Source of the DNA: Rhynchopus sp. YZ270_cl-10
Lineage: Eukaryota; Euglenozoa; Diplonemea; Diplonemida; Diplonemidae
Assembly: GCA_964035575.1 (NCBI GenBank)
Contig: OZ037915.1
Coordinates: forward strand, 1-64,000
Reading direction: 5' to 3'
DNA: 64,000 nucleotides
Position 1 is the stretch's first letter. The number at the start of each line of letters is the position of its first letter. Positions 52,301-58,525 of the stretch are shown here, piece by piece. A program made the position numbers and the translations under genes. The notes under the pieces are model-generated. The model searched no databases and was not told where the DNA came from. It saw only the letters and a program-made list of their open reading frames with translations.

Positions 52301-54061
52301 GTGGGTGTCAGCAGCGTTGTCAACGTTGTCAATAAGCGTGGCAGCGTCTCTGGAAGGAATCTGACAGTTGCGGCAGGTCGGTGGAGGACGGATCGGTGGC
52401 GGACGTGGTGTTGGCACTGGGGTAGGGACAGGTGTCGGTGGTCCAACAGGTGTGGACGGCTTCACGCATGCAGGGGGAATGCGTTTGGATGTTCTGATGC
52501 AGACCTGTGTGGGAACCCATTCGTACCACATCCCGGTGCAGAACTGCGTGCGTTCAGGACGGTCGCGCATCGTGCATTTGTTGTCCGCTGCTGTGACCTT
52601 GGTGCACGCATTGCGGCAGGTGACGGTTCTGGTTTTCTGCCCATTCCGCATGCACTGCTTCGACACTGTCGTAGAACACTCACCGAACGCCCCAGTCACC
52701 CATTCGAACAGCGAGGGGACACACGAAACCGACGTCGCAGGTTTGGTTCCGGTGCACAGGGAGTGCGCCACCTCGACACCGTCGCAGCGTCTGCACACCA
52801 CCACACGCGCCTGGGTGTTGTCGCACTGACACTCTGCCGTGCTCTTCACCACCCACTCCGTCGGGTAGTGCACACAGCTTTGTGTTGCCGTCGCTGACCC
52901 GAGGCGGCTGCAGGACGATCCTCCGTACTTCGGATACGGCGCAGTGCAGTTGCGGCTGCGTGTCTGCGTCCCACTGCCGCACGTCGCGCTGCAGGTGCTC
53001 CACGCCCCGTACCCAGTGTAGCCACCGTGCTGGCGTGGTACGAACGCACGCAGCACCTCGCCCCTGTATGCCACCACCGCACCGTGCGCAGCACTGCATT
53101 CCACATGGGGAGATCCGCTGCGGGAGTAGTCCTGTCTCGTTGCGTAGCGGTGTGCGGTGAACTGCGATGCGCTCATTGTCACAGTCGTGCCGGTGCCCCA
53201 ACGTGGCCCTGAAGAGTGCAGCACGTAACGGACCTGCAGGGTTCCTGTGGAGGACGCAGAGGCTGCGTACAGCGCCTTCCCCACGGTGCATAGGCTCCAC
53301 TCCACTCCACCGTCGACACAGCGCAGACCTGCACCAGCGTAGCGCGCAATGCTGCTGCAGGCGTTGGGCGAGGTGCCGAACGGTGTGCGTCCACCAGGGC
53401 GGTAGAACGCTGCTGGCGAGTCTTCTGCATCCTGCAGACCAAGACGCGACGGGGTCAGCGACAGATGCGACGCGTTCGCACGGATGGTAGCACCATTGGC
53501 AGACGTCGTGCTGCGCGCTGTGCAGGCAGCACTACCAGTAAATCTCTCCCAACGCACTGTGCCGTCGACGTACCCCAGCGCCCACTCACCATGCTGCACA
53601 CCCAACGCACCTGGTGGCGCTGCATCGGTACGAATCTGCCGTCCCGAGACAGACGTCTTTCCACTGGCATGCGAGATGTCGTACATATTGATGCTGTACC
53701 CAGTGCGCACGGCGACCTTCGCATTGGCAGTGCTGGAGCAGGAGGACGAGATGCAACGCACCTCACTCGCAAAGTCATGCGCAGCAGCGGCGCTGTACGT
53801 GGTGGTGTACTGCCAGCCCAGGTTCGTCTGGTTGTACACCTTCATGTGGCGGGCTGCACTGTGCCCGACCACCAGGTAGTCCCCACAGTACGTCGCGGAG
53901 GATGCTGTCAGGTCTGGCATGCCTGTCTCCGGAACACGATAGAACGCGGCTGTGCTGTCCGGTGCTGCGGAAACGGGTGACATCATGCAACAGCAGGTCA
54001 ACGCAGACGCAAGGAGGAGCTGCTGTACAGCCGCCACAGGGGCGGGTCGGTGGCGTAGCAT
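34304..54061 (-). CDS. Giant multidomain surface protein (~6585 aa)
   Basis: Start chosen at the ATG of MLRHRPAP (54061), followed by a signal peptide ending near SAAPDS and located 101 nt after a strong acceptor; the frame is open to 54292. Regions by approximate residue: N-terminal beta-rich domain; thrombospondin type 1-like repeats (~340-510, GAWSTCSATCGSGTQTR); Cys-rich part; Hint domain (Cys ~775, SHDHFLY) with a membrane segment after it; second hydrophobic segment (~1035); helical-repeat region resembling a lipoprotein N-terminal module (~1240-1650); LAS/MepA-like peptidase part 1 (SHRAGAEVDI ~1840); CC-type Cys repeats; GH19-like domain (~2187-2380, GHES and KGRGAIQLT); peptidase part 2 (HEDHYHIKF ~2449); beta-rich section; Ig-like repeats to ~5000; Pro/Thr/Ser stalk (~5000-6317); EGF-like segment; membrane anchor (~6527) and short Asn-rich tail. 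Likely exposed at the cell surface or in a digestive compartment. No intron or frameshift seen in 19.8 kb. Confidence 0.9.
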   Translation of the reverse strand: MLRHRPAPVAAVQQLLLASALTCCCMMSPVSAAPDSTAAFYRVPETGMPDLTASSATYCGDYLVVGHSAARHMKVYNQTNLGWQYTTTYSAAAAHDFASEVRCISSSCSSTANAKVAVRTGYSINMYDISHASGKTSVSGRQIRTDAAPPGALGVQHGEWALGYVDGTVRWERFTGSAACTARSTTSANGATIRANASHLSLTPSRLGLQDAEDSPAAFYRPGGRTPFGTSPNACSSIARYAGAGLRCVDGGVEWSLCTVGKALYAASASSTGTLQVRYVLHSSGPRWGTGTTVTMSASQFTAHRYATRQDYSRSGSPHVECSAAHGAVVAYRGEVLRAFVPRQHGGYTGYGAWSTCSATCGSGTQTRSRNCTAPYPKYGGSSCSRLGSATATQSCVHYPTEWVVKSTAECQCDNTQARVVVCRRCDGVEVAHSLCTGTKPATSVSCVPSLFEWVTGAFGECSTTVSKQCMRNGQKTRTVTCRNACTKVTAADNKCTMRDRPERTQFCTGMWYEWVPTQVCIRTSKRIPPACVKPSTPVGPPTPVPTPVPTPRPPPIRPPPTCRNCQIPSRDAATLIDNVDNAADTHTETDTERDAEAQTKTNPCLITTADCAGVKALACETCSGIQEDDAQCAGVTKPRIACRAELFQVAYGSFSYCVEECGVGVQEREGGCIDRCEAGRGDIGDTNPPTPWPMSRCGLTDAALSLTTPCEYYQGGNFWDEWICPVTACGKTGTATRECRRECDFQKMPISQCWPPNQNTKSCSTPACPSDDDGCYPTDAELLTPSGPKLAGSLTASDLVMACDTAGHCDFTPLHGVMHRTQPGSYISTEITHTHGVVSLSHDHFLYSENGRKRASEVSVGEALYVRDEVSGAVVLAEVVAVREVDVEGFVSHLTASQTLVVRMSGAWTLLSEHAAVDFPAEVLAFAYAPFHALVAVTGDIDAAGWTEHRNHLHLWARGCLWVVSFLDLGGHEISTKATWLELHASEGLAVLSIVLCYYLIWPALFASLMWQVTQKRTSHSTAKGTPRTVLVCAVLLSFVSNVWGDVHDDDTEYDTPALRADMDYTMRIRSESEMRHPYESSGTTRTTASRWASFSLTAEGGCHSVRIRHLFETVSGSMPQAAETAKLNRCPVYVCPPTNTSGNEPAFIRHDDCGSDEMLQVLLMLRPLTLWHRHGSGEASETMPHGEDGRSEHSHNLNGEEDEFGLKQLEVCTDATTQDSTKVGQGVDSTTCATLVREEVRASSAQRTATVMSEADGMRHMTLNELVDSAKVKSRGQEAAELKDKAEVRRTLLTLMKMRDRLKATHQLSELIRHRWNDVRILIRDMKLIETQPVSLTLLESLALAGTPEALNVLELCATRKCVDINALITLAWQGGKAHTSGPRPTLPRVLLRLIGQERDSGETLDEPHLVAHVISRHSHDAEKQHHADKLLTSLKALGQRVDGHVLKSLPAHTVRRQTLAYTKEECGTGAHGCGAALKLLARHGEDLSARDLLAEHAVRHPHPDARVTAIALLHEREDFTCMVARSLVANMTAGHKERHLLDRVTEGRCDRSGRAQSLSRWLSFDKTYGIYPVRSREKRIGSGLMMAVARLEWGVYARLVADLLGGYFLFEAKAVAHASAKAIVFGFTSTFFEADLRLGKSFEMTFPALRDWLPSDLALDRDAEMLSEQQGKDKVTLSESRDGEVQAASAPAPAPTDEEVCGWLKKSGFEIEADCTGIASDEKDYIQARKLFKAIYNDNMYLPKDHSLTPQLLKKLKEELLMWQKFEQKGCIKLKASAGETHTRPAVNNIIGEFATQLCESWARYNPSSPVPYVSAASPPRGGEWLNAAGAVVHGKSHRAGAEVDIANIPDFWQEDYKPGVPEYTPAMFHADNLFRMSRPSKVVSIGFGGWHYVCVAVQILHIAGGYDADFSINDPPSTPNSRDTQVNDFFSHIRYSEQMRRKVYLRAKDTCLKDFVKGEGGSTAASTLCKVGTTKGVCMDTSLCKGTSTAGECMGFSAASVQCCTEEWPTCRVEALGQTGQCMREALCLGDGTEVTSGKCPNMPNSVKCCTYGGCSVGGVAGQCVPTASCSGTTTSGHCAGNSDIKCCTPGAATSAPQTSVPAPAPVAGMIGGGIPAAPSTSGAAACTTPFQKYSGHCINVAKCTGATFSNVGCTGTSQVQCCVAETRASARLKEEMSLSSFQQLFSGISNARAKALHPYFNEALSDFADKQTAAKKDPTPRERCYRIAAFAAQVGHESVGLTYFEELGSNSYFDKYEPGTSIGGKIGNTKVGDGLRYKGRGAIQLTGRDNYGRAGDSSTVGVDVEDKPEDACFPSVGFKTTTWFWNWRSSGLNQFAETGKESDFTTLTQRINGGQNGAADRKSRWNTAKTLLQCSSKSATVRDAETTAASPQKKTLPGGHMREAEVLVSSSVKARWNAWRKAMKAEWGADHYSNKIIYLSKHEDHYHIKFNRWHVERGLVSTAYESLNLLKVIYRDESMLDGAAVSSREASALSNTYEIVKHIPAKRILLFRYATCIPVVFFCIELAIEANIEFGFGYNIGLDLPNKMLSAGIGPYARLLVSCSAAISIYIAKAGVEIVGVIMDASMPITGAVDMSDFPLQTAVKVPIQLVPFAIEINAFIGYLRFKVGFFYIKTYYKFKYWKLYEYRMETKEWILFERKFPTPEPQPPRPMPQRVLGDSGIYLEGGEASVIQTSDWPASNTPVSKYCGHFVDATGTPCGADTCNTIPTLEVDTASCPEGWGAVEMTAEGSTGKTAKVFGRALYVVNGAPEVTFDIGAADFPRDEYSCQYRTSRELLCVKWELARFAFEARIELRHGFTDELITSKDNAFGGRYCFRNPELEDGEAYIVRLLTKGATGLSARGDMCIRTDFRIPNVTDAKTTCGSDPLFQMSRHSICLSARITNVPMGGFVTAPSFFVALSNGSYIYGNGTLTETTNGDFLFAASVTTDEELPLGRHYAEAMLVGRAGSNTRAPLGAFYLFEPQAPANVVAPVCVLPNAKVCLVLKTSYGEDRVAPRGLFVARGFESANGADFGTVPLDATQCFAPFTSHGDTFRVGVAAEQADGLSSFTLSAKSVLVTASAPTCSIYAGDSQGARTIWRFRRKVCFVAQAQGCGLHSGTVSLLDPFGTALATSEPTLTGVQCFDTGSVPFAHGATHVLSFSIVGGNGKFCNTSYSFEVDVLPPTNVVTYPKVVHVGTSAVSINIVATAGADTEIQTLRALFEEELVPVQTRRSGSRTTYTISSAAGRLGEIQFFYTAKDKAGNVQRVVDKVVLWKMPEAHPEDAIQGVRDHASFVPQDRLTVSFASCAKRAARKAELFEDHISVRGAHGGMTVMTETAALEATRRCHNGRRIMRTGQRTAVEVLCEGNRVLLAVVSPTDLAAVRSNGLCRNGAWGVPPRSGRGKLALEDTAAFCSELAATLELKDLVFSSPGYGDVQTVGNCMKSRRLTDIFNSRQTAHCSTVRFAAAHPAVNADAVYLNANNMLVSVSTAAGLKSDGSVLPTPSSSVWHPHLAVWGIPVVTDPVPTEAVCPVPQRHEEVGFACNVQVFNQQTKRSYRNIAMPQGAYKVSVDLAGVPLGTEVASKVTCVDSIGGRFTVTTQPSTVSSACTGEVAFKKPSYSTLRTAQADVAYPRYCSAGASCTVQYCAGTALHNCAYLPLQTAASSPTLLLGSRANARNGDFVFLTVTVKASGYPDCELPAATTEIDSTPPTIEMDVNCGCEIGDSRFACPDEGEGDEVTCSVNVAGVEDGGESVAVTLSLNSVTLKDTIRPQVGLHGNGSFTVTHSFTFVATHAERITITATAVNDAGLSESATVVNRADVEPATVSLSMAGVAQHTYNTDGDETATVFVNGMDNKWCLSWSAVHSLGAVDLAASVLNQRAVQGSNAVSLCVTESQLKQDGTAWLSLIAETASGQAKTRLAKVVADYTQPEVAYTVSGAQEGAVNTTDVCISTEASDDHGVASVTIALTHNATGDVTTTTTIKPTADTCVTLPASGVYAVVVTALDIAGLATEVHGSLRVVTALPAFVMEVGCEGMGPLKDGAALMWQHSTFCVSHKELEWVAYTTEVVDTSGADAGDNPMLWRERVTYTATVLSEDAFGFGLTRRSNPVQFLFVTNRSDVVEEMVLDGGAVHETLRHVAGQTCTTLPVPSYATEEVSCDIAVTTDAACSAESVAQVVNECADVTVTTLTNTTSGCIVFEEEGLHRLFGQCKSALNVSGPVAIGALLNEATAPLLMIEASDLTPDVEGQLVECILSTPFAGVLEVTIADENGTTVAAQGAVAVGATADMDDFAPRSIAVDFSQYFPDGVYTVAAEFSTYGGLSVNATGVFQSVSADHTPVISMNDTNATHATQPTRSTAIQEATGGRTAVVLEDSEDDSMPVTYWTTAVNKIAFSVMDEKFAIRQVGFCVGRSGAGCDVAPVVHLPLSADGEYVATVSQVTTGDLYVSVYVCMTDCSATLLGVFRYDLTPPEVAGILPVPRYLAPESPRTVELNATFTEDESELGRYEVCVSSVSEEAAASMHDCEAKIDVDGATQYTFELSSFASTEVHTCVVAWNVAGLATAPLCNVSSVSPAVPAMNVGFGFDGVVLQGRLKPGVGVTVSSGLSNDTEVGAFGAPLEECVYTVSINGALADTVAAGPNTLYVFPLELRARDVVSAEVCCTLESKVSACGSTNATVLADEDVTRLLEEDSVLTLADFGSVDVTAPECTRPDWVEVCANPGDADTKYCARDMLYSAPGTSLSVSWGGCADAESEILYNCTVLVVDAAAGSDKVDAQWESFLPGSTLTTALLPAMETACTVYNRFALGTASNTVQVRIDDVAPTINTVGFHYGCLEVRIADALSGVRSVTFSVLGADWTDKFNGTHLCWHGEDLPYGNVTADVLATDVAGNVAEAMLALRVATFHDLGACIDSIPILCPAAMPSASDTLDVEISVDDVTAAAMQLSGCMSHAKILKLIRHGDGIGANRVINVNWLADDGQLVTTHKCVTTFRSQPTPSPPTPSPPTPSPPTPSPPTPSPPTPSPPTPSPPTPSPPTPSPPTPSPPTPSPPTPSPPTPSPPTPSPPTPSPSTTAPDTTAPNTLVPETTAPDTVAPDTTSPDTLAPDTTSPDTVAPDTLVPETTAPDTVAPDTTSPDTLAPDTTSPDTVAPDTLVPETTAPDTVAPDTTSPDTLAPDTTSPDTVAPDTLVPETTAPDTVAPDTTSPDTLAPETIAPDTASTDTLAPDTLVPETTAPDTVAPDTTSPDTVAPDTLVPETIAPDTTSPITVVPETIVPDTSAPESSEVPTALPTTTPAPRSPGTTTAHPVTLVPETITPGTRSPVTSTAPTTNIPETKTPGTTPAPSTDTPDTVTPVTLTPGSTPAPSTDAPETQTPATTFTPSTDVPETQTPGTRTPGTTVSPSTKAPETQTPATRTPGTTFAPSTDAPETQTPATRTPGTTPSTDVPETQTPGTRTPGTTVAPSTDAPETQTPGTRTPGSTPAPSTDAPETQTPATRTPGTTFAPSTKAPETQTPGTRTPGTTVAPSTDAPETQTPGTRTPGTTFAPSTDAPETQTPATRTPGTTFAPSTDAPETQTPGTTVAPSTKAPETQTPGTRTPGSTPAPSTDAPETQTPGTRTPGTTFAPSTDAPETQTPGTRTPGSTPAPSTDAPETQTPGTRTPGTTFAPSTKAPETQTPGTRTPGSTPAPSTDAPETQTPGTRTPGTTFAPSTDAPETQTPGTRTPGTTFAPSTDAPETQTPGTRTPGTTVAPSTDAPETQTPGTRTPGSTPAPSTDAPETQTPGTRTPGTTFAPSTKAPETQTPGTRTPGTTVAPSTDAPETQTPGTRTPGTTFAPSTDAPETQTPGTRTPGSTPAPSTDAPETQTPGTRTPGTTFAPSTKAPETQTPGTRTPGSTPAPSTDAPETQTPGTRTPGTTFAPSTDAPETQTPGTRTPGTTFAPSTKAPETQTPGTRTPGTTFAPSTDAPETQTPGTRTPGTTVAPSTKAPETQTPETLAPGTTRVPSTDVPETQTPGTTVAPSTDAPETQTPGTRTPGSTPAPSTDAPETQTPATRTPGTTFAPSTDAPETQTPGTTVSPSTKAPETQTPGTRTPGTTFAPSTDAPETQTPGTRTPGTTFAPSTDAPETQTPGTPGSTPAPSTDAPETQTPATRTPGTTFAPSTKAPETQTPGTRTPGTTVAPSTDAPETQTPETLAPGTTRVPSTGVPETQTPETLAPGTTPAPSMGTPDTVTPETLAPGSTPAPSTDAPETQTPETLAPGTTSATSTGAPDTATPDSSAPGTTSSPTTVPSTSSPIIVVTPSPSTLVPSAVTTEVPNTNIPESGASGTFETLLQPIWCRSDATCRAHGDDAATCDTALHECVCGSGFFAVGGAKVCVAEGATVRTSVLFSLTFTLDCAALPSRLIDLVNNLLEAATGRAVAQSWTTCGSVVLHGVVDAMQYDALETINLAATLDSLNGTDVSQLNAFTTSENSFTIVDSCTADGIANFSRGDTAECVVTLCESGYDLRDGECKARSSNVLEYYYIILICVGVLCVVAVFVVVVVLLNKKKTVGHMDEENNCTNNNTSNNKEQQNMETAPF
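35110..38826 (-). repeat. Mucin-like Thr/Pro coding repeats
   Basis: Encodes dozens of ~21-residue units of the type APETQTPGTRTPGTTFAPST (63 bp) and, toward 38826, SPDTLAPDTTSPDTVAPDT units. Variants (TFAPSTD, TVAPSTK, TPAPSTD) are reshuffled between units, indicating unequal exchange or conversion. The repeats keep long ORFs open on the other strand and frames; those are shadows. Thr/Ser density suggests O-glycosylation and an extended stalk. Confidence 0.95.
38827..39060 (-). repeat. PTPSPP coding repeats (15-bp unit)
   Basis: About fifteen tandem copies encoding PTPSP within the giant protein, at the junction between the Ig-like region and the mucin-like stalk. A rigid polyproline spacer is the likely effect. 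Confidence 0.95.
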
Positions 54062-54162
54062 TTGCACAAAGAAACCAGAAACGAAGGAACAAAAAATACC
54101 CAAGTACTGGTTGATTTTGTTTTTCGAGAATAACAGGAGAGGTTGTGGACCTCTTTTTGAAT

Positions 54163-54240
54163 CTGGAGTGGTGTAGTTGATGTGGGGGTGGGAGGGAGGG
54201 TGTGGAAAGAAGAGAAAGAACAAAATGGGGGTGAGAGGGT
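54163..54240 (-). promoter_or_regulatory. Putative trans-splice acceptor of the giant gene
   Basis: Minus-strand pyrimidine tract (TTTGTTCTTTCTCTTCTTTCC...) leading to CCACTCCAG with AG ending at 54163; the leader starts ATTCAAAAAGAG. The same tract and leader precede the LRR gene at 62728. Confidence 0.6.
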
Positions 54241-54983
54241 GGCAGAAATTATTAAATTTTGCAATTTTTAAGACGACAGAAACAAATGACATTCATTTGA
54301 TGCGCGAAGAACAGGACCAGGCATTTTCCTGAGATAATTACCAGTGTCACTGTTGGGTTGGTGACAACACATCAGAGGATGCGTTGCACTCAACTATGTA
54401 TTTTCTTCGTGCCTGGTGGTTCCAGTAGGGGGGAACGGAAACCAAAAGTGTGAACAATTCTGAATAAAAAGGGGGTAAAAATGCCCAACAAAAGCTGTGT
54501 ATGTTGCTCACCTCATCTTCGCCATCTACACCAGATATATGAGGAACAACACATAATTGGTTTCACAATGTTTGGAGTATGCGAAAGCACCATGACCCAA
54601 TGTACGACAGCGAAGTTGGGAAGGGAGCAACATATCACGCAAAGACATCAGACAAAACAATGCAGCGTTACACACCTCAAGATGAAAAAGGGTGTGCACT
54701 AGCAAATGTTCGCCTGTTCTTTGCAACAAAAAAACTTCAGCAAAAAGAGTCAAAACAAGTAGCGAAGAAGATAAACACAACATCACTCTGGTACATAAAA
54801 AATCGTTCGAAACTAACTGACATGAGCAAAGGGCGATAACACTATTTTCATCGACAGTTGCTATTTCTGCAGAAAGACTAACGACAAACAACACGTTGAC
54901 AGAATACCTGACATAGAACAAACAAACTAAAAAAGAAACCTGAAAAACAAAAAAATCTCTCATAAAAATAGCAGCAACATAAT

Positions 54984-55457
54984 TTAGAGACTTTTACATC
55001 CGTTCTTGTGGTCACATGTCTGAGTGCTGTTGCACACACTTACCTTCGGTGTTTGGTAACCATTGAACTGCGAGATACAGCACGTCTCGTTGATGAGGGG
55101 CGAGAAGCACTTTGGTGGGGGGATGTCTTTTGGTGCGGGATTGGACCCGTGTGTGGCGTAGCAGCAGGCCTGGTCACTCTTGCACTCACCAAGGCTTGAC
55201 TTTGTGCACACTGGTGGCACAGCAGGCCCAGGGTGGCATCCGCTGGAGTCATTGTTGCAGTGCTGTGTGGTGATGTTGCAAATATTCGGTGAACCGAATG
55301 TCTGGCAGCACGTCTGTGTCGCGTTGTTGTAGCACTTTCCCTTGAACGACATATTTTCCGAGTGGCAGCACACCTGGTCAGATGCACACGGTCCGCAACT
55401 GCCATACGCAAGCACAGCTGACACACATGCAAACGCGACGATCACTGATTTGAACAT
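54984..55457 (-). CDS. Small secreted Cys-rich protein, copy 1
   Basis: 157 residues from the ATG of MFKSVIVAFACV (55457), a clear signal peptide (cleavage near VLAYG). The mature part has about 20 Cys in paired CC arrangements (QVCCH, QTCCQT, QACCYA, NETCCIS) and several N-glycosylation sequons, with no membrane anchor, so it is probably secreted and disulphide-rich. The upstream TTG at 55472 is not a likely start because it lies in a transposon end. A near-identical copy begins at 63757. Its 5' UTR is interrupted by the 4.7-kb element 55459-60204, which ends 1 bp from the ATG. The family was not recognised. Confidence 0.8.
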   Translation of the reverse strand: MFKSVIVAFACVSAVLAYGSCGPCASDQVCCHSENMSFKGKCYNNATQTCCQTFGSPNICNITTQHCNNDSSGCHPGPAVPPVCTKSSLGECKSDQACCYATHGSNPAPKDIPPPKCFSPLINETCCISQFNGYQTPKVSVCNSTQTCDHKNGCKSL

Positions 55458-55487
55458 ATGGGTCGATTTCAAAAACCCCCCCCCCCT

Positions 55488-55712
55488 CTAGGCATAGTGT
55501 GCAGACGAACATTTTTGGTTCGTCGACGAACAAAATGTTCGTCGGTTTTGTTCGTCGATGTTCGTCGACGAACATCGACGAACATCGACGAACAGGTCCC
55601 TGCCACAAGGGCAACCCACGACGAACAACGACGAACATCGACGAACAAAAATTTTTTTTCCCCCCACGACGAACATCGACGAACATTTTGTTCGTCTGCA
55701 CACTATGTCTAG
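55488..55712. repeat. Fold-back with CGACGAACAT repeats
   Basis: CATAGTGTGCAGACGAAC at 55493-55510 is inverted at 55690-55707. Between them, copies of the 10-mer CGACGAACAT and its complement create many nested hairpins. Confidence 0.85.
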
Positions 55713-56744
55713 GGAGCACAGCGAGGCCCTTTTTTCTGTAACACTCAACAAAAAATCATGAAAAAGTGTAAAAAAAATATCCGAAAACACAAAACCACCC
55801 CAGAAAACACATTTGTGGCACTATTTCTTACTTTTTGATGCCTTTTGGCACTTTCCCCCCCGATTTTTTGACACTTTTTGACACGTTTTCACCCAATTTC
55901 CCCCTTATCTGAGGGTATTTGATAGCAGGGCGATTTATAAAGAAATTCAAAAATTTAAAATAGTCCAAAACAAGAGGAAAAGTGGGGTTTTCCAGTCAGA
56001 TGTGTGCACAGAGTGATTTCTGGGGGGTTTTGGGGCCAAAAGTCCAGTTTTTTCAATGTCTTCGCTGAAAATATTGAATTTTTTTTATACACAAAAACTA
56101 CATTTTAGCCGGGAGGGGCCAACCGTTACACAACCGTTACACACCTTCTATTTGGACCTCCGGGCACCAAAATCGACCAGAAAATGGTTGTAAATGCGAT
56201 TTTTCAACCCCCATAAGGTATCTAAGATCAACCCCGGGGGTATTGGTGCCTTCTATGGACGTTTTGTGGGCGATTTTTGGGTTTTGGAGTGACGAAAAGG
56301 CCTAAAAAACGAGGTAAAAACTGCCCCCTTTTCTGTCTCATCCACTCAAATACACGCTCGGGCCCCAATCTGGACGCCCAAAAGCTTCGAAACCCACATA
56401 TTTCCACTGCCGGACCTCACCGGAGGGGACGTGGGGTGGTTTTCGGCACCTTAGAAGAAAAACTGTGCTCCCGGATCCATTTTTTTGAAAGCGTTACATT
56501 CCTGAAGGAAATCTTACTAAAATCTTACTATTTTCGAAGCCGTTTTTTCGAAAAAAAGTGATTTTTTTCGAAAATAAACGCTCAGTTTTGGTTGTTTGGT
56601 GTTTCATTGGGCAGAATCGACGAATTTTAGGCCACTTTGGGACCAGGTAGACCCACCTTGGCGGGTTTTATGACTTTTTTTCAAAAAATTCTTGAAAAAA
56701 CACGAGCGTTACAGAGGGTCCTTAAGGATTTCCTTAAGGGCTGT
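55713..56744. other. Non-coding interior of the TIR element
   Basis: AT-rich DNA with homopolymer runs; no convincing ORF, tRNA or transposase motif seen in either strand. Confidence 0.5.
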
Positions 56745-56762
56745 GCCCCCTACCCCCCCCCT

Positions 56763-57965
56763 TAGGGGGTCCGACTGTGAGTAAAATGACCGTACAAAAA
56801 ACTCATTATTAAACTTCTGGTCATCTCCAAGGCAACTGCGGGTGAAAAACACCCTCAGAGTGGGTCACAGGGGTCCTGTGGGCCGAAAAACGACCCAGAA
56901 GCCACCCCAGAATACAAAAAAATGGAAAAAATTAGTGAAAAAACGGCTTTTTTCACGTTTTGGCCATGTTGGGCAAAACAGCGATTTTTCAAGAAAAAAA
57001 CCAAAAACCGACATATTTTTTGACATCACAAAACCTCCTTTGGCACAAATATACCCCAAAAGTGGCCTGTGAGTCCATTCCAACCTGTTTTGGGCATATT
57101 TGACACTTTTGGAAGTGTTTTTTTGGTGTTTTCACACTGAAAAACACCCCCAAAAGTGCTAGGGACACCCTAGGGACAGCACTGCCACCATTGCTCCGAC
57201 CACATTCTCGGCCATATTTTTGCTTAAAACCCCCGAAAAAGGGCCCCCGGAACCCCAATCTTTCCAAATTTCCACCTCATCCACACCCAAACACCGCAAA
57301 AACACGACAGAAAATCGTCTTAAAAAACACACTTTTTTCAAAAAGGCTATTATGGAACCTGCCTGATGACCTTTTTGAAAAAAGTGTGTTTTTTAAGACG
57401 ATTTTCTGTCGTGTTTTTGCGGTGTTTGGGTGGGGATGAGGTGGAAATTTGGAAAGATTGGGGTTCCGGGGGCCCTTTTTCGGGGGTTTTAAGCAAAAAT
57501 ATGGCCGAGAATGTGGTCGAGCAACAGTGGCAGTGCTGTCCCGGGGGCGGTCCGGGGGTTTTGTGGGGGTGTTTTTCAACGTGAAAACACCAAAAAAACA
57601 CTTCCAAAAGTGTCAAATATGCCCAAAACAGGTTGGAATGGACTCACAGGCCACTTTTGGGGTATATTTGTGCCAAAGGAGGCTTTGTGATGTCAAAAAA
57701 TATGCCGTTTTTTGGTTTTTTTCTTGAAAAATCGCTGTTTTGCCCAACATGGCCAAAACGTGAAAAAAGCCGTTTTTTCACTATTTTTTCCCATTTTTTT
57801 GTATTCTGGGGTGGCTTCTGGGTCGTTTTTCGGCCCACAGGACCCCTGTGACCCACTCTGAGGGTGTTTTTCACCCGCAGTTGCCTTGGAGATGACCAGA
57901 AGTTTAATAATGAGTTTTTTGTACGAAATTTTATACACAAGTCTATTAGGAGTCGGACCCCCTAA
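56763..57965. repeat. Large palindrome, 556-bp arms, 23-bp spacer
   Basis: Arms 56791-57346 and 57370-57925 pair with no net indel (positions sum to 114716 at both ends) and differ by modest substitutions, most clearly around 57160-57200 against 57520-57560. Beyond the arms TAGGGGGTCCGACT is also inverted (56763-56776, 57951-57964). ORFs here occur as mirror pairs and are not genes. Confidence 0.92.
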
Positions 57966-58139
57966 CCCCCCCCCCTAGGGGCGGTCATATCCTGTATTAA
58001 AAGTGTGAGAAAATGACATTTTTCAAAATGTTGTTAAAAGCGATTCTAAGGTAAAAAAAAGTAGAAAATCCACCCCACAGGCCCAAAAAAATGTGGTGTG
58101 CCCCGCTTTCCACCCTTTTTGTGCCTCTCAGGTACCCAA

Positions 58140-58525
58140 ATCACAGTTTTTTTTAAAGATAATTCCCCTGTATTTTACTAAGGGAAAATCCCTAGTAAAA
58201 TACAGGCAAAAATCCAGGTAAAAATCACTTTGTCTTGATTTTTAAGTAAAAATACAGGGTGCAACGAAACCAGAAAAAAACTTCACCATTGGACGTTTCT
58301 GGGTTCCGAGCTTCCAACACAAAATTTTTGTATTTTTTTTTCGCGATTTTTTTTAACTTAGCACTGCATGTGCTTAGAAAACCCGAATTTTTTACCCTTG
58401 AAAATTGCATTTGAGGAACTCACAACGCGTCAAAACGAAAAGGTCGTTTTTGGCACTTTTAAAACCGGGCTCCGCTGAGTTCACCATATTTTTGCTCGAT
58501 TTATTTAGTGGAGTAACTAATTAGT
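58140..58525. repeat. Direct repeat within TIR element, copy 1
   Basis: Shares AAACCGGGCTCCGCTGAGTT, the following CACCATATTTTTGCTCGATT block and CAGGCAAAAATCCAGGTAAA with 59325-59690. A third, partial copy of the CTGAGTTCACCATATTTTTG block lies at 59933-59975. Confidence 0.85.

Larger units (their letters stand above)
54140..55457. repeat. Duplicated block, copy 1
   Basis: Includes the Cys-rich gene, its 3' intergenic DNA and the acceptor of the next gene. Matches 62704-64000 at high identity in the same orientation, apart from a 211-bp difference (63194-63404). Confidence 0.9.

Noticed and set aside
54526..54963. 145-residue minus-strand ORF downstream of the Cys-rich gene
   Set aside because: The duplicated copy at 63423-63812 changes frame repeatedly relative to it, so the sequence is conserved as DNA but not as protein.
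57191..57616. Paired ORFs of 80-100 residues around 57.2-57.6 kb
   Set aside because: They are mirror images created by the palindrome and not independent genes.
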